From contig DASPLL010000047.1 in the NCBI GenBank assembly GCA_035627615.1, positions 1 through 64,000 on the forward strand: a stretch of 64,000 nt of DNA, written 5' to 3'. Shown here in pieces: positions 18,401-27,300 of the stretch. This DNA comes from BRH-c25 sp035627615. GTDB lineage: Bacteria > Bacillota > Clostridia > Lutisporales > Lutisporaceae. The position numbers were made by a program, and so were the translations under genes. Every line of letters starts with the position of its first letter. The first letter of the stretch is position 1. The notes beneath the pieces are model-generated. The model was not told the DNA's origin. It ran no database searches and saw nothing but the letters and a program-made list of their open reading frames with translations.

Positions 18401-19026
18401 TATTGGATATGGGATTTACAACCCCTGCTGATCAGCTTCTTTCAGGTATTGAGAAAGGGGATATCAAAGGTGCTGTAATAATTGGTGAAGATCCCGCAGG
18501 AGCCGACAAAAAGCTTGGGAAGCTTCTTTCAAAGCTTGAATTTACAGTTTGTCTGGACATTTTCATGACAGATACTGCGAAGCTTGCAGACGTTATCATA
18601 CCTGTAAGCAGTGCCGCCGAGTCGGAAGGAACCTATACAAGGTCCGACAGGAAGATACAGAGACTTTCTGCTGCAGTTAAACCGTTCACTGGAAGAAATA
18701 CCTTCGATGTGCTTTCAAAGCTGGGTGAGCAGATGGGTGTAGATGTTGAAACAGTTAAAAAGGCAGATGAAGGCATAGCTAACGAGGTTAAAGCATACAG
18801 CGGATTATACGCCGCAGCAGCAAAAGGCATTGACGTATATACTCCCTGCAGCAGGAACAATATGGAAGGTTCGCAGGTACTGCACACAGAAGGCTTCATG
18901 ACAGAAGATAAAAAGGCAAACCTCAGCATTCCTGAGAAAGACAATATGTTCAAGGAAAGAAAGATATACGATACTGTGCAAATGAGATTTGAAAAATATA
19001 TGTCTGAAAAAGGTTTAAAATCCTAG
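15418..19026 (+). CDS. 2Fe-2S / GltD(NfnB)-like / ferredoxin / degenerate molybdopterin fusion
   Basis: A 1202-residue fusion. Order: 2Fe-2S ferredoxin (1-80, CYDEK...CGMCVVEVEG...C); GltD-type 4Fe-4S domain (about 95-170, CRPPCVNACPAH and CPHPCETACRRG); FAD and NADP(H) Rossmann domains (VAVVGSGPAGVSC about 195; VIVIGGGNTAMDVA about 324); two 4Fe-4S clusters (about 611-665); then a molybdopterin-oxidoreductase module beginning CSYCGVGCN (about 691). In this last module the catalytic Cys/Sec loop of formate dehydrogenases (a CHSP-like motif) is replaced by SVNEGSGLEA and the C-terminal cofactor-clamping domain is missing, so it is probably non-catalytic, as in NuoG. With the NuoE- and NuoF-like partners it resembles the Sporomusa-type Nfn (StnABC) transhydrogenase linking NADH, NADPH and ferredoxin. 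That assignment is inference. The start at 15418 follows AAAGGAAGTG. Confidence 0.85.
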   Translation: MALVRVNINNRELTADEGSTILKIALDNGIEIPNLCYDEKLKTYGACGMCVVEVEGNPKLVRACSTPAVNGMIIKTDTQRTIAARKTALTLLSSDHRGDCRPPCVNACPAHTDCQGYVGLVANGQYDEAIKLVKAVIPLPASIGRVCPHPCETACRRGHVEEPVAIADIKRFIGDIDINNGTYAPELEEVTGKTVAVVGSGPAGVSCAYFLAAKGHKVVLYEDKPYPGGMLRYGIPQYRLPKELLDAEIDTLTKMGVDLKCNVKLGEDITLTYLKKAYDAVFIAIGAWASMNMGCKGEDMEGVMGGIEFLRKATLAEPIYLGQQVIVIGGGNTAMDVARTAVRLGAEHVQVLYRRTRDEMPAEDIEIDEAEEEGVEFTYLVAPIEVIEGNGRAKAIRCQRMKLGAPDKSGRRSPEPIPGDEVTIPADLIVSAIGQRVNAENVKELEVTKKGTISANANTFETSMPGIFAGGEAVTGPKIAIEAIAQGKNAAHVIDSYLKGEITPVANPCYIEQEDLTPGDFADREKQDREHLKLLPAQTRRMSFGAISETFDEEAAVKEASRCLECGCHDYFECKLVNYIGKYEINTKALKGEIHREEEADTHPFIKRNSEKCILCGLCFRACEEVTGVTALGLLDRGFDTVVIPEFGLPLEESACISCGHCVDVCPTGACMEKEAVKKQVPVELEDTSAVCSYCGVGCNITYQSKGSLVFKSRPNKEKGEDTLCAKGRFGIYHINDENRLTKPVIRRGGNAVEAEFDDAVAIAAKKLQLIRGQYGKDSVAVLISPKFTNEEAYVVKKIANKLDTGVTGTMSVNEGSGLEAVLGCNASTNSYDELYNTELIISIGDVAENHPVLGINMKDAAVKGARLVSISNCDTRLAEHSDVALKIDDNTGFMKSFIKSLIDQKYADKDKVDRIANGFDTLAGYVKNASDNAVAVKIAKMYGEAKKAIIVVDEDTVSEDGIKLIADAAVITEKVGKPHRGIIIVRSKANTQGILDMGFTTPADQLLSGIEKGDIKGAVIIGEDPAGADKKLGKLLSKLEFTVCLDIFMTDTAKLADVIIPVSSAAESEGTYTRSDRKIQRLSAAVKPFTGRNTFDVLSKLGEQMGVDVETVKKADEGIANEVKAYSGLYAAAAKGIDVYTPCSRNNMEGSQVLHTEGFMTEDKKANLSIPEKDNMFKERKIYDTVQMRFEKYMSEKGLKS

Positions 19027-19062
19027 TTGGGAACGGTTCAAAAACTGTTCCTCAAACATAAC

Positions 19063-19094
19063 AAAGCGGCTGTCCATCAGAACAGCCGCTTTTC
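19063..19094. terminator. Bidirectional terminator between convergent genes
   Basis: AAAGCGGCTGT pairs with ACAGCCGCTTT around an eight-base loop, with A and T runs outside. It serves both the redox operon (plus) and topB (minus). Confidence 0.8.
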
Positions 19095-21284
19095 TTACTT
19101 CCCCTGCATTTCCTTCCACTTTGCCAGGGCTTCAGCCATGGCGTTATTTATGGGCTCTTCCTTTTTCTGCTGCTGAATGAACTTCTGGACAGTCCTTTTG
19201 TCACTGCTCTCAGTTCTTTCCTCCATACGCTTATTGAAGCTGGACAGCTTTTCTCTGAAGCCACAGCTGCAGGTAAATAGCCTGCCTTCACCTTCACCTC
19301 TAAGTTCCATCCGCTTATGGCATTCCGGGCAACGGGCATTGGACTGCTGTGCCACACCCTTGCGGTAGCCGCATTCACGGTCCTGGCAGACCAGCATCTT
19401 GCCTTTTTTGCCGTTGACCTCAAGTAAGAACTTGCCGCATTCCGGGCATCTGGTACGGGTCATATTGTCGTGTCTGTACGCTTCTGTACTGGCTACAACG
19501 GCGGAGACCAGTTTTCCTGCATGAGTCCTTATATGGCTCATAAAAATACTCGAATTGACCTTTCCTTTGCTTATATCGTAAAGCTGCTGCTCCCATTTTG
19601 CAGTGAGTTCAGCTGACCGCAGCTCTGATGGGGCCAGATCGATAAGCTGTATTCCCTTTGCTGTGGGAAAAAGCTCCTTGCCTCTTCTTTCTATATAAAA
19701 GGTACTGAAAAGCTTTTCTATTATATCAGCCCGTGTTGCGGGAGTGCCCAGGCCGCTGGTTCTGTCCAGCGCTTCTCTTAAAGCCTCATCTTCGATGAAT
19801 TTTCCGGGATGTTCCATTGCCGACAGCAGTGTAGCTTCGGTATACCGTGCCGGAGGCTTGGTTTTTCTATTGACAGATTTTACAGACAGGAACTTCAGCT
19901 TATCCCCTTTTTGCATGGGAGGCAGTGATTGCTCCTTATCCTCATCGTCATTCTGGCTGTCCTCATTAGCCCTGTCATTATATACAGCCTTCCAGCCCAA
20001 AGCTTTGGTCACTTTGCCACGGGCAAAAAGCTGTTCCCCGGCTGCCTCTACCTTTACAGTTGTCTGCTCGTACTGGTAGGGAGGGCTCAAAACTGCAAGA
20101 AAGCGTTTAGCAACAAGATCGAATATATTGCGCTCTTCGGCACTCAGCTCAGAAAGCCTCACCGGCTGCTCAGTCGGGATGATTGCATGATGGTCGCTGA
20201 CCTTGCTGTTGTCCACCAGCCGGCTGGTGGTATTTATTCTGTTCTGAAGCAGACTTTTTGCCATTGCTGCATAGGGTCCCACCGCTATGCTTTTCAGCCT
20301 GTCCGGCAGAGTAGGCACGATATCGGTCGTCAGGTGCCGCGAGTCTGTCCTGGGGTAAGTCAGCACCTTATGTCTCTCATACAGTGCCTGCATTATTGAC
20401 AGGGTCTGCTTGGCGGAATAGCCGTACCGCTTGTTGGCGTCCCTCTGCAGCTCAGTCAGGTCATAGGCAAGAGGATGAGGCTCGCTTTTAGCCTCCTTTT
20501 TAATATCCGTAATCTCTCCTGTCTGTCCGTTAAGCTTTGACACAATTGACTCTGCCCTTGCCTTGTCAAATAATTGTGTATTACCATTGGTCTTGTCCCT
20601 CCAAAGCAATGCAAATCCGTTGACTTTTGCTTCAATTGTCCAGTAATCCCTGGGTACAAAGCTCTTTATCTCATTTTCCCGCTGTACTATCATGGCCAGG
20701 GTCGGAGTCTGTACTCTGCCCGCTGAAAGCTGCGCATTATACTTGCAGGTAAGTGCCCGAGTTACATTAAGACCTATGAGCCAATCGGCCTCAGCCCTGC
20801 ACTGGGCGGCCCTGTATAGGTTGTCATAATCCCTTCCGGGCTTCAACTGATTGAAGCCATCCTTGATGGCCTTATCGGTCTGGGAGGATATCCACAAGCG
20901 CTTTACCGGTTTCCTGAAGCCTGCTTTCTCTATTATCCAGCGGGCGACAAGCTCCCCTTCGCGGCCTGCGTCGGTGGCGATGACAAGCTCATCGATATCC
21001 GGCTGCTTTAAAAGGCCCCGCACAATTCCGAACTGCTTGGAGGTTTCCTTTATAACAGCCAGCTCCATTTTATCCGGCAGCATCGGAAGATCTTCAAGGT
21101 TCCATGTCTTGTATTTATTGTTGTAAGCCTCGGGGTCAGCCAGAGTGACAAGATGGCCGAGGGCCCAGGTCACGATATACTTCTGGCCTATAAGACATCC
21201 ATTGCTGTTCTGATTGCAGTTCAATACCTTTGCCAAATCCCTCCCGACAGAGGGCTTCTCGGCTAATACCAATGTTTTTCCCAT
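19095..21284 (-). CDS. DNA topoisomerase III
   Basis: A 729-residue type IA topoisomerase. The N-terminal TOPRIM domain has KPSVGRDLAKVL and DAGREGELVARWI, and the catalytic tyrosine lies in LTYPRTDSRHL. Downstream are zinc-ribbon modules (CPECGKFLLEV...C...C and CPECHKRMEL...CSCG) for single-strand DNA binding, then a charged tail. It relaxes negative supercoils and decatenates DNA through a transient 5'-phosphotyrosine link. The length fits TopB of Firmicutes (about 700-730). It is transcribed alone, and no mobile-element genes adjoin it although topB copies often travel on conjugative elements. Confidence 0.93.
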   Translation of the reverse strand: MGKTLVLAEKPSVGRDLAKVLNCNQNSNGCLIGQKYIVTWALGHLVTLADPEAYNNKYKTWNLEDLPMLPDKMELAVIKETSKQFGIVRGLLKQPDIDELVIATDAGREGELVARWIIEKAGFRKPVKRLWISSQTDKAIKDGFNQLKPGRDYDNLYRAAQCRAEADWLIGLNVTRALTCKYNAQLSAGRVQTPTLAMIVQRENEIKSFVPRDYWTIEAKVNGFALLWRDKTNGNTQLFDKARAESIVSKLNGQTGEITDIKKEAKSEPHPLAYDLTELQRDANKRYGYSAKQTLSIMQALYERHKVLTYPRTDSRHLTTDIVPTLPDRLKSIAVGPYAAMAKSLLQNRINTTSRLVDNSKVSDHHAIIPTEQPVRLSELSAEERNIFDLVAKRFLAVLSPPYQYEQTTVKVEAAGEQLFARGKVTKALGWKAVYNDRANEDSQNDDEDKEQSLPPMQKGDKLKFLSVKSVNRKTKPPARYTEATLLSAMEHPGKFIEDEALREALDRTSGLGTPATRADIIEKLFSTFYIERRGKELFPTAKGIQLIDLAPSELRSAELTAKWEQQLYDISKGKVNSSIFMSHIRTHAGKLVSAVVASTEAYRHDNMTRTRCPECGKFLLEVNGKKGKMLVCQDRECGYRKGVAQQSNARCPECHKRMELRGEGEGRLFTCSCGFREKLSSFNKRMEERTESSDKRTVQKFIQQQKKEEPINNAMAEALAKWKEMQGK

Positions 21285-21421
21285 TTGCTTCTCCTTATGC
21301 GGGCAGCTTCACAAGCTTCCCGATCTTTATATATTCTGTTAGCATTATATATATTTTGCACCTGACGTCTTGAATTGAGTACTGAGGTGAAAAATATTTT
21401 CTGACAGTGGGTAAGCGGATG

Positions 21422-23896
21422 CTATTCCAGATATCCGCGGTCCTGTGCAATTTTTATTGCCGAGATTTTGCTGCCTGTTCCAAGCTTCTTATATATGTTT
21501 TTTAAATGAACCTTGGCTGTTTCCTCGGAAATGCACAGTTGTTCCGCCATTTCCTTTCTGCTCAAGCCTTCGGCTGCCAGGGACAATATTTCAATTTCCC
21601 GCTGCGTCAGAGGGACTGAATGGTAAGCTAGTCCGTGAATAGTTTTCTCATACTTCCGGCAAAGCTCAAGGATGCGGTTCAGATATTCATCACCGGGCTT
21701 GTCCCGGGTAATCAACTGCAGCATTCCCATAATGTGCGGCGAACTCTCCACAAAAGGCATGACTATGTTATCAGCTCTGGCTTCGTTCAACGCAGCTTCC
21801 AGGACAGCCGCTCCGGCGTCTGTCCCGTATAAGCCGTACCTGGCGGCTGCTTCGAATATACGGTTGTGTATGAAACCCAGTTGATTGCTGTATATGGAGA
21901 AATACTCCTTAAACTGTCCGGTCAAGGCCTCCAGCTTCATGTACTTTTTTGACGCCATCACCGCTTTGCCGTAGACAAGGTAAACGTAGGAAGCTCCCTG
22001 GGAGTAGAAGCTGGCAGCTGTTATATCGCCGATCTGCAGCCAGGACGGAATCTGCTCCGGCTGGCAGATGCTTGCGAAAACATAGCCTTTCAACAGGTCA
22101 AGGCATGTATTCTGGAATGGCAGATTTATTTTTTCCATATCCAGCTGCAGCTGTGATAAGAGCCCCAGGGCTTCACTGAGTCTGTTCTGAACGATGCGTA
22201 GCCTTATAAGGCTGAACTTTGCACAGACAATAATGGCCTGCTGAGACATAGTTTCCGCTTTTGCGATTGCCTGGAGGCAGTTCTGTTCCACTTTGTCAAA
22301 GTCCCCCGTCTCCAGGGCATATTCCGCAAGAGCCAGGGAATCGCTGCCTGTGCCGCACCCGTTAGCGAATTTTGCGAAATCGGCATATTCGGCAAGCATG
22401 CAGGATAGCTTTTCAAAGCTGCCGGACTTCCGGAAATAGAGGTAGAGATATTGAGGAGAACCGAAGGTAAATATATACTCCCTGAGCATCAGGTATGAAT
22501 TTTGGCCGTTTAGGAGCCTGATAATCTCTTTGTCGGAGGCTGTCATTTCGGAAAAATTATTAAAGTAAATGAAATTGCGGACGATCATGGTTTCACCCAG
22601 GATACGGTTACGGCAGCCTTCGTCGATGCCATCCAGCTTCTCGTAGTATCGCTGCAGCTCATCAAGCCGCTCTGCCCATCCCATAACAGTGCTTTGCCTG
22701 CCCCTCAGCATGGAATGGAAGATATAAAGCAGAAAAGCAAAAGGATATCGGAAAAGTATGTTCTGCGGCGTACTCTCAAACATTTTATCCGCACCGTCAA
22801 ATTTAATCAGCTCATCAAGGATGTTTTGGGGATTGTTCATATGGGATAATATACGCTCTCCCTGTCCTGCCTTGTTCCAATATCCATAAGCCCTCTGGAA
22901 TTTCCGCTCTTCCAGATACCAGTCGCCAAGACGGCTGTACAGTGCGCCGGCTTCTTCCGTCGAGAAGCTCTGCTTCAGTCTGAGGAAGTCAAGGAGAACG
23001 CTATGAATATTATAGGTCTTGTTTTTTTCATCATAGAAAACAAATGCATTTTCTTTACTCAGCCTTTTTAATATCAGAGGTGCAGCTCTGCAGCCTGTTA
23101 AGTGCTCAGCCTGTTTCGGCGTAAAGTTCTCCATGATCGAGAGCTTCAGCAGAAAGTCCTGTGTGCTCCTGTCGTAAGGCGCGAACAATGCTTTTTCCAC
23201 CATTTCCTCCAGTGTAGTGCTCATTCCCACGGAAATCCCGTTCTCTAAGCCCAGCAGGGTAATATATATGAAGGAAATCCATCCATCGGTATATTCACAT
23301 ATTATATTAAGATCCTCATCGGTTATGTCTTCAAGCATCATGCGGCAGTAATCCACGATCTCAGCATTTGAGAACTTCAAATGCTGCCGTGACAGGATAT
23401 GGCATAGACCCTTCGAGAGCAGTTCGACAAATTCGATATCGGTGGTGTCTCTTGTGATAAGCAGTATATGCAGCCCGTCAAGCTCCTCAAGGGTAAGCCT
23501 CATTATCAGCTTTTTTAGCTTCTCATCCTTTGCCAGCTGGTAATTATCAAGCACCATGAGGAAGCTTTTGCCTGAAACAGCATCGGAAAGGAGCTGTAGA
23601 ACCTTTTCCGTTTGCGGCGCATCGGAGGGTATACCAAGAGATTTCAGGGCAAGACCTGCCTGAGAGTCAAGCTTTATTATTTCATCTGAAAGCTTGTTCC
23701 AGAAGGCTACTTCCGAATTGCTCAAATCAGGGAAGGTAAACCAGAAGGGGTTCAAGCCTTCTGCTTTAATGAAGCTTTTTACTGCCGTAGTTTTCCCATA
23801 ACCCATAGGGGCTTCCAGAATAGTAAGAGGGTAATCATAAATAACAGACAGAATTTTGTTGATCCGGGCCCTTTTTAAAAATCTGGTGTTTCTCAA
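21422..23896 (-). CDS. MalT/LuxR-type ATP-dependent transcription activator
   Basis: An 824-residue regulator of the large MalT-like (STAND) class. An N-terminal NTPase has Walker A MGYGKTTAV and Walker B-like FLMVLDNYQ. A helical TPR-like sensor region fills the middle. The C-terminal LuxR helix-turn-helix reads LTQREIEILSLAAEGLSRKE...ETAKVHLKNIYKKL. Such proteins oligomerise on ATP and inducer, then activate promoters. The start was set at TTG 23896 because GGAGGGG sits just before it, rather than the GTG at 23941. A good sigma-A promoter lies upstream. The gene is divergent from the DUF2442 and giant S-layer genes, which are candidate targets by position only. Confidence 0.88.
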   Translation of the reverse strand: MRNTRFLKRARINKILSVIYDYPLTILEAPMGYGKTTAVKSFIKAEGLNPFWFTFPDLSNSEVAFWNKLSDEIIKLDSQAGLALKSLGIPSDAPQTEKVLQLLSDAVSGKSFLMVLDNYQLAKDEKLKKLIMRLTLEELDGLHILLITRDTTDIEFVELLSKGLCHILSRQHLKFSNAEIVDYCRMMLEDITDEDLNIICEYTDGWISFIYITLLGLENGISVGMSTTLEEMVEKALFAPYDRSTQDFLLKLSIMENFTPKQAEHLTGCRAAPLILKRLSKENAFVFYDEKNKTYNIHSVLLDFLRLKQSFSTEEAGALYSRLGDWYLEERKFQRAYGYWNKAGQGERILSHMNNPQNILDELIKFDGADKMFESTPQNILFRYPFAFLLYIFHSMLRGRQSTVMGWAERLDELQRYYEKLDGIDEGCRNRILGETMIVRNFIYFNNFSEMTASDKEIIRLLNGQNSYLMLREYIFTFGSPQYLYLYFRKSGSFEKLSCMLAEYADFAKFANGCGTGSDSLALAEYALETGDFDKVEQNCLQAIAKAETMSQQAIIVCAKFSLIRLRIVQNRLSEALGLLSQLQLDMEKINLPFQNTCLDLLKGYVFASICQPEQIPSWLQIGDITAASFYSQGASYVYLVYGKAVMASKKYMKLEALTGQFKEYFSIYSNQLGFIHNRIFEAAARYGLYGTDAGAAVLEAALNEARADNIVMPFVESSPHIMGMLQLITRDKPGDEYLNRILELCRKYEKTIHGLAYHSVPLTQREIEILSLAAEGLSRKEMAEQLCISEETAKVHLKNIYKKLGTGSKISAIKIAQDRGYLE

Positions 23897-23953
23897 CTCA
23901 TCCCCTCCAATACATTTCGCAAAATGTTTTCCTTGATCCACATATTCATTTAG

Positions 23954-23982
23954 ATTATACCAAAAAAATGACCATATGCCAA
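23954..23982 (-). promoter_or_regulatory. Sigma-A promoter of the MalT-like regulator
   Basis: On the minus strand TTGGCA (-35) and TATAAT (-10) are separated by exactly 17 bases. Transcription would start about 45-50 bases before the chosen TTG. Confidence 0.75.
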
Positions 23983-24099
23983 TTTTGGAAAGGATGATAT
24001 ATGCAATAAATACCCCGAATGGGTAATATACGGGGACTGAAAATTTCTTTAAAATGGAATATGGATGAATGTATAATTTTCAGGAAAGGCGGCAGGAAC

Positions 24100-24354
24100 A
24101 TGAGCAAAATCATAAGCGTCCATGGAAGCGATGATTACAAGCTTTTTATAGATTTTGATGATGGAAGCAGTATCACTTACAATATGCAGAAGTTGGTCAG
24201 GACCATGCCTTATCACAGGCTGAGTGATCTCGCATGCTTCCAGAGCGTTAAATTCGATGAGAAATCCGTCTATTGGGATGCTGCGGATGAAAAACCGGAG
24301 TATTTCCCGCTGAGGCTTGGTATCGACGCAATTTTATTTTCTCTGAGGGATTAA
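24100..24354 (+). CDS. DUF2442-like small protein
   Basis: An 84-residue acidic protein with the DUF2442 pattern: an N-terminal strand pair (YKLFIDFDDGSSITYNMQ), then a SVKFDEKSVYWD segment and a C-terminal GIDAILFSL. In other bacteria this domain accompanies DUF4160 proteins in toxin-antitoxin-like pairs, but no such partner is present. Function unknown. The start at 24100 is preceded by GGCAGGA; a longer frame from 24019 has no better site. It lies 39 bases before the giant surface protein gene and could be co-transcribed with it. Confidence 0.65.
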   Translation: MSKIISVHGSDDYKLFIDFDDGSSITYNMQKLVRTMPYHRLSDLACFQSVKFDEKSVYWDAADEKPEYFPLRLGIDAILFSLRD

Positions 24355-24393
24355 GCGGGAAAACAGAATCAGTACAGAGAGGGGAGTGTATGT

Positions 24394-27300
24394 TTGAAAA
24401 GGTTAAGAAAAGCCGTCAGTTTCATCATGGTTTTGGTAATTATCATTACCGGCTTGCCGTTTCAATACGGCGGAACCCATGTATATGCGGCGGATAGTCC
24501 TACTGTCAGAATGGCCGTCGAGTATTTTTCAGGCTCAAACACGGCTTCGGTAACGGCAGCCGTATATGATGGAGATATCCCGATTGAAGGCATTAAGGTA
24601 AACTTTGCGGCATCCTTCGGCGTCCTGGACTCTGCTTCGGAAACCACCGACGCTTCGGGACAGGCTACGATCGCCTTAAGCTCGGATGTGTCAGGTACTG
24701 CCAGGATTAATGCGGAGACCGAAGGCAGCGGGTATGAGAGTGAGGGCGGCGCCTCGGTTGAGGTCACTTTTGAGCTTGCGGAAGAAAACCCGGCTTTGAG
24801 GGAAGATTATGATTATCTGGCTCCTGAGTTGGTATTGGCAGGCAACAATTATGAATTTGCATGGAACACATATTGGGATATAACAGATAACCTTACTCTT
24901 CCGCTGCAAGGACCAAAGGGCAGTACAATCAGCTGGACCTCCGACAATGAAACAGTATTGACTGTGATACCTGATCCTGATAATGCAAATCGTTATATAG
25001 GCAAGGTAACCAGGCCTCCCTATTCCCAGGGAGGCGACTCGGCAATCCTTAAGGCTGTATTATCCAACGGGAGCGAAAATACTGCGAAGACTTTCAGCCT
25101 TTACATTAAAAGTGTAGATCCGACACTGGATGAAAAGAAAGTAAATGATGATTATAACTGGCTGGGCGAATCTGTTTTGAACAGGGGAGACTACAGCGGC
25201 ATAAATTTCAGTGATCTTAAAATGGACAGGACCCTGTATCTTCCTTCGGAAGGGCAAAACGGAAGCGTGATAAGCTGGGAAGCATCCAACGAAACATTTT
25301 TAGCCGTGAAAGCCGATCCCGATCCTGCTAAAAATAATCTTATCGGAGAAGTGACAGCATACCCGACAGCTGCCAAGGGAGATCAGGAAATAGTCTTAAA
25401 GGCAACCATAACCAGCGGAGCCGTGGTGCGGGAAAAGATTTTTGACTTGAGGATCCGTGCAGTAGCCACTGATTCGGAACGGGTGGCAATGGACGAGGCA
25501 TGGCTCACCGAAGCCCGGGTGCTGGGCAATAACATTGCCGATGATGTTAAGGCAGATCTTTACCTGCACGATGAAGGCCCCAACGGCAGCAGCATCCAAT
25601 GGGAGTCTTCCGATACTTCGGCACTTTACTTTGTTTATGACAGCGGTACATATCCTTATAATGACCATCATTATATAGGAAGAGTGAAAAGGCCGGATTC
25701 TGAGGATGCGCCCGTTACCCTTAAGGCAACCATACGTTATGGGGAGGCTGTGTCCCAAAAGTCCTTCGGGCTTGTGGCAAGGAAGAGGGAAAATGCATTT
25801 TTGGCAGCCGCATTTGATGATTTCGTCAGCGCAGGCAGCAGCTTGCTGCTTAATGGCGATGTGAGCATTGAAGATGCTTCGATTCGTTTTGTGAGCAAAG
25901 AAAACGGGGGGAGTGTTTTCACCAAAAACAAAATTCATTTGGAAGAGGATATGTCTTTCAGCACGGCTTTCATTTTCAGTGTCGATGACGGTGTCGAGCC
26001 TCCGGGTTATGCCCTCGGTGACGGAGGTTTTACCTTCACGCTCCAGGCGGATGACAATACAAAATTCGGTACCGGCAGTGAAGCTTTGGGTGCCGCAGGC
26101 ATAGAACCAAGCTTGAGCGTGGGCTTTGAGACAAGTTATTGGGCGGAGCAGGGTGGCATACGCGGCACCTATACCGGTGTAAAGGTATTAATAGATGGTG
26201 AAGAATTCTGTTCCCAAAATATCGGTTTCCCTCCGGACGATACATTGAACCATGCATGGATTGAATATAACGGAACGGAAAAAGAAATGGAGATACGTTT
26301 GGCCCTTGATGCCGAGAGGCCTGCGGAGCCGTCGGGCACAATTGCCGGCGTTGACCTTACGGATATATTCAAGCTTGACGGAACGGGTGTCATAAGAGAC
26401 TTGTATGCAGGCTTCACCGGTTCCGCCGGCAATGTGCATAATACTGCAACCGGAGAGATAGATAGAATACGGGAATGGTATTTCAATAATGATTCGTCAC
26501 CCATTGACTCCGACCTATATGACCTTATTGATGCATCCTGCATTGCGCTTTCCGCTGATCCGGCCGGAGGACGGCCCTTCAGTACGGTTACCGCAGCCGT
26601 TTATGGAAAGTATGGACCTGTTCCGGGTATACCGGTGGAATTTACCACCAGCTTCGGATCACTGGATGCATCTACGGTAATAACCGATTGGGAAGGGAAA
26701 GCTTCCGCCGTATTGGGTACTGATGCGGCCGGCACTGCCGCTGTCAGGGCTGTGGCACAGGGAGGGGCTTCGGATTTGATTGAAATAAACCTGGCAATAT
26801 CCGATGCTGATATTGTGGAGTATGACAGAATTTGGCTGTCAGATGAATTGATACTTGAAAACAACAGCGCACTGGATAATATAACAGAAGACCTGTATTT
26901 GCCTGCATCAGGCAAAAACGGGTGCGATATAAGCTGGACCTCCAGCAATGAGGATATTGTAAAGCCTGAGGTAACGGCGGGAGGCAAGGGCATAGGCAGG
27001 GTTACAAGGCCGACAATCCTCGAAGGGGATAAATCAGTCACATTGACAGCAGAAATATCGAAGTATTCTGAGGCTGCCGGGGAAACAGTGAGTGTGGAAA
27101 AGACATTCAATATTACAGTCAAGGTGCATGACTCGGATATAGCAGCTGCTGACAGAGAATGGCTTACCGGCGGAATGCTGCTGAAAGATAACTCCGACCT
27201 TGATAATGTTACAGGGAACCTTTGGCTTCCCCTGGAAGGAGAAAACGGCAGCAGAATAAGCTGGATATCCAGTAATGATAATGTCGTCAAGCCGGAAATA

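Noticed and set aside
17491..18810. Active formate dehydrogenase catalytic domain
   Set aside because: The Cys/Sec loop is not conserved, no in-frame TGA for selenocysteine is present, and the C-terminal cofactor domain is missing.
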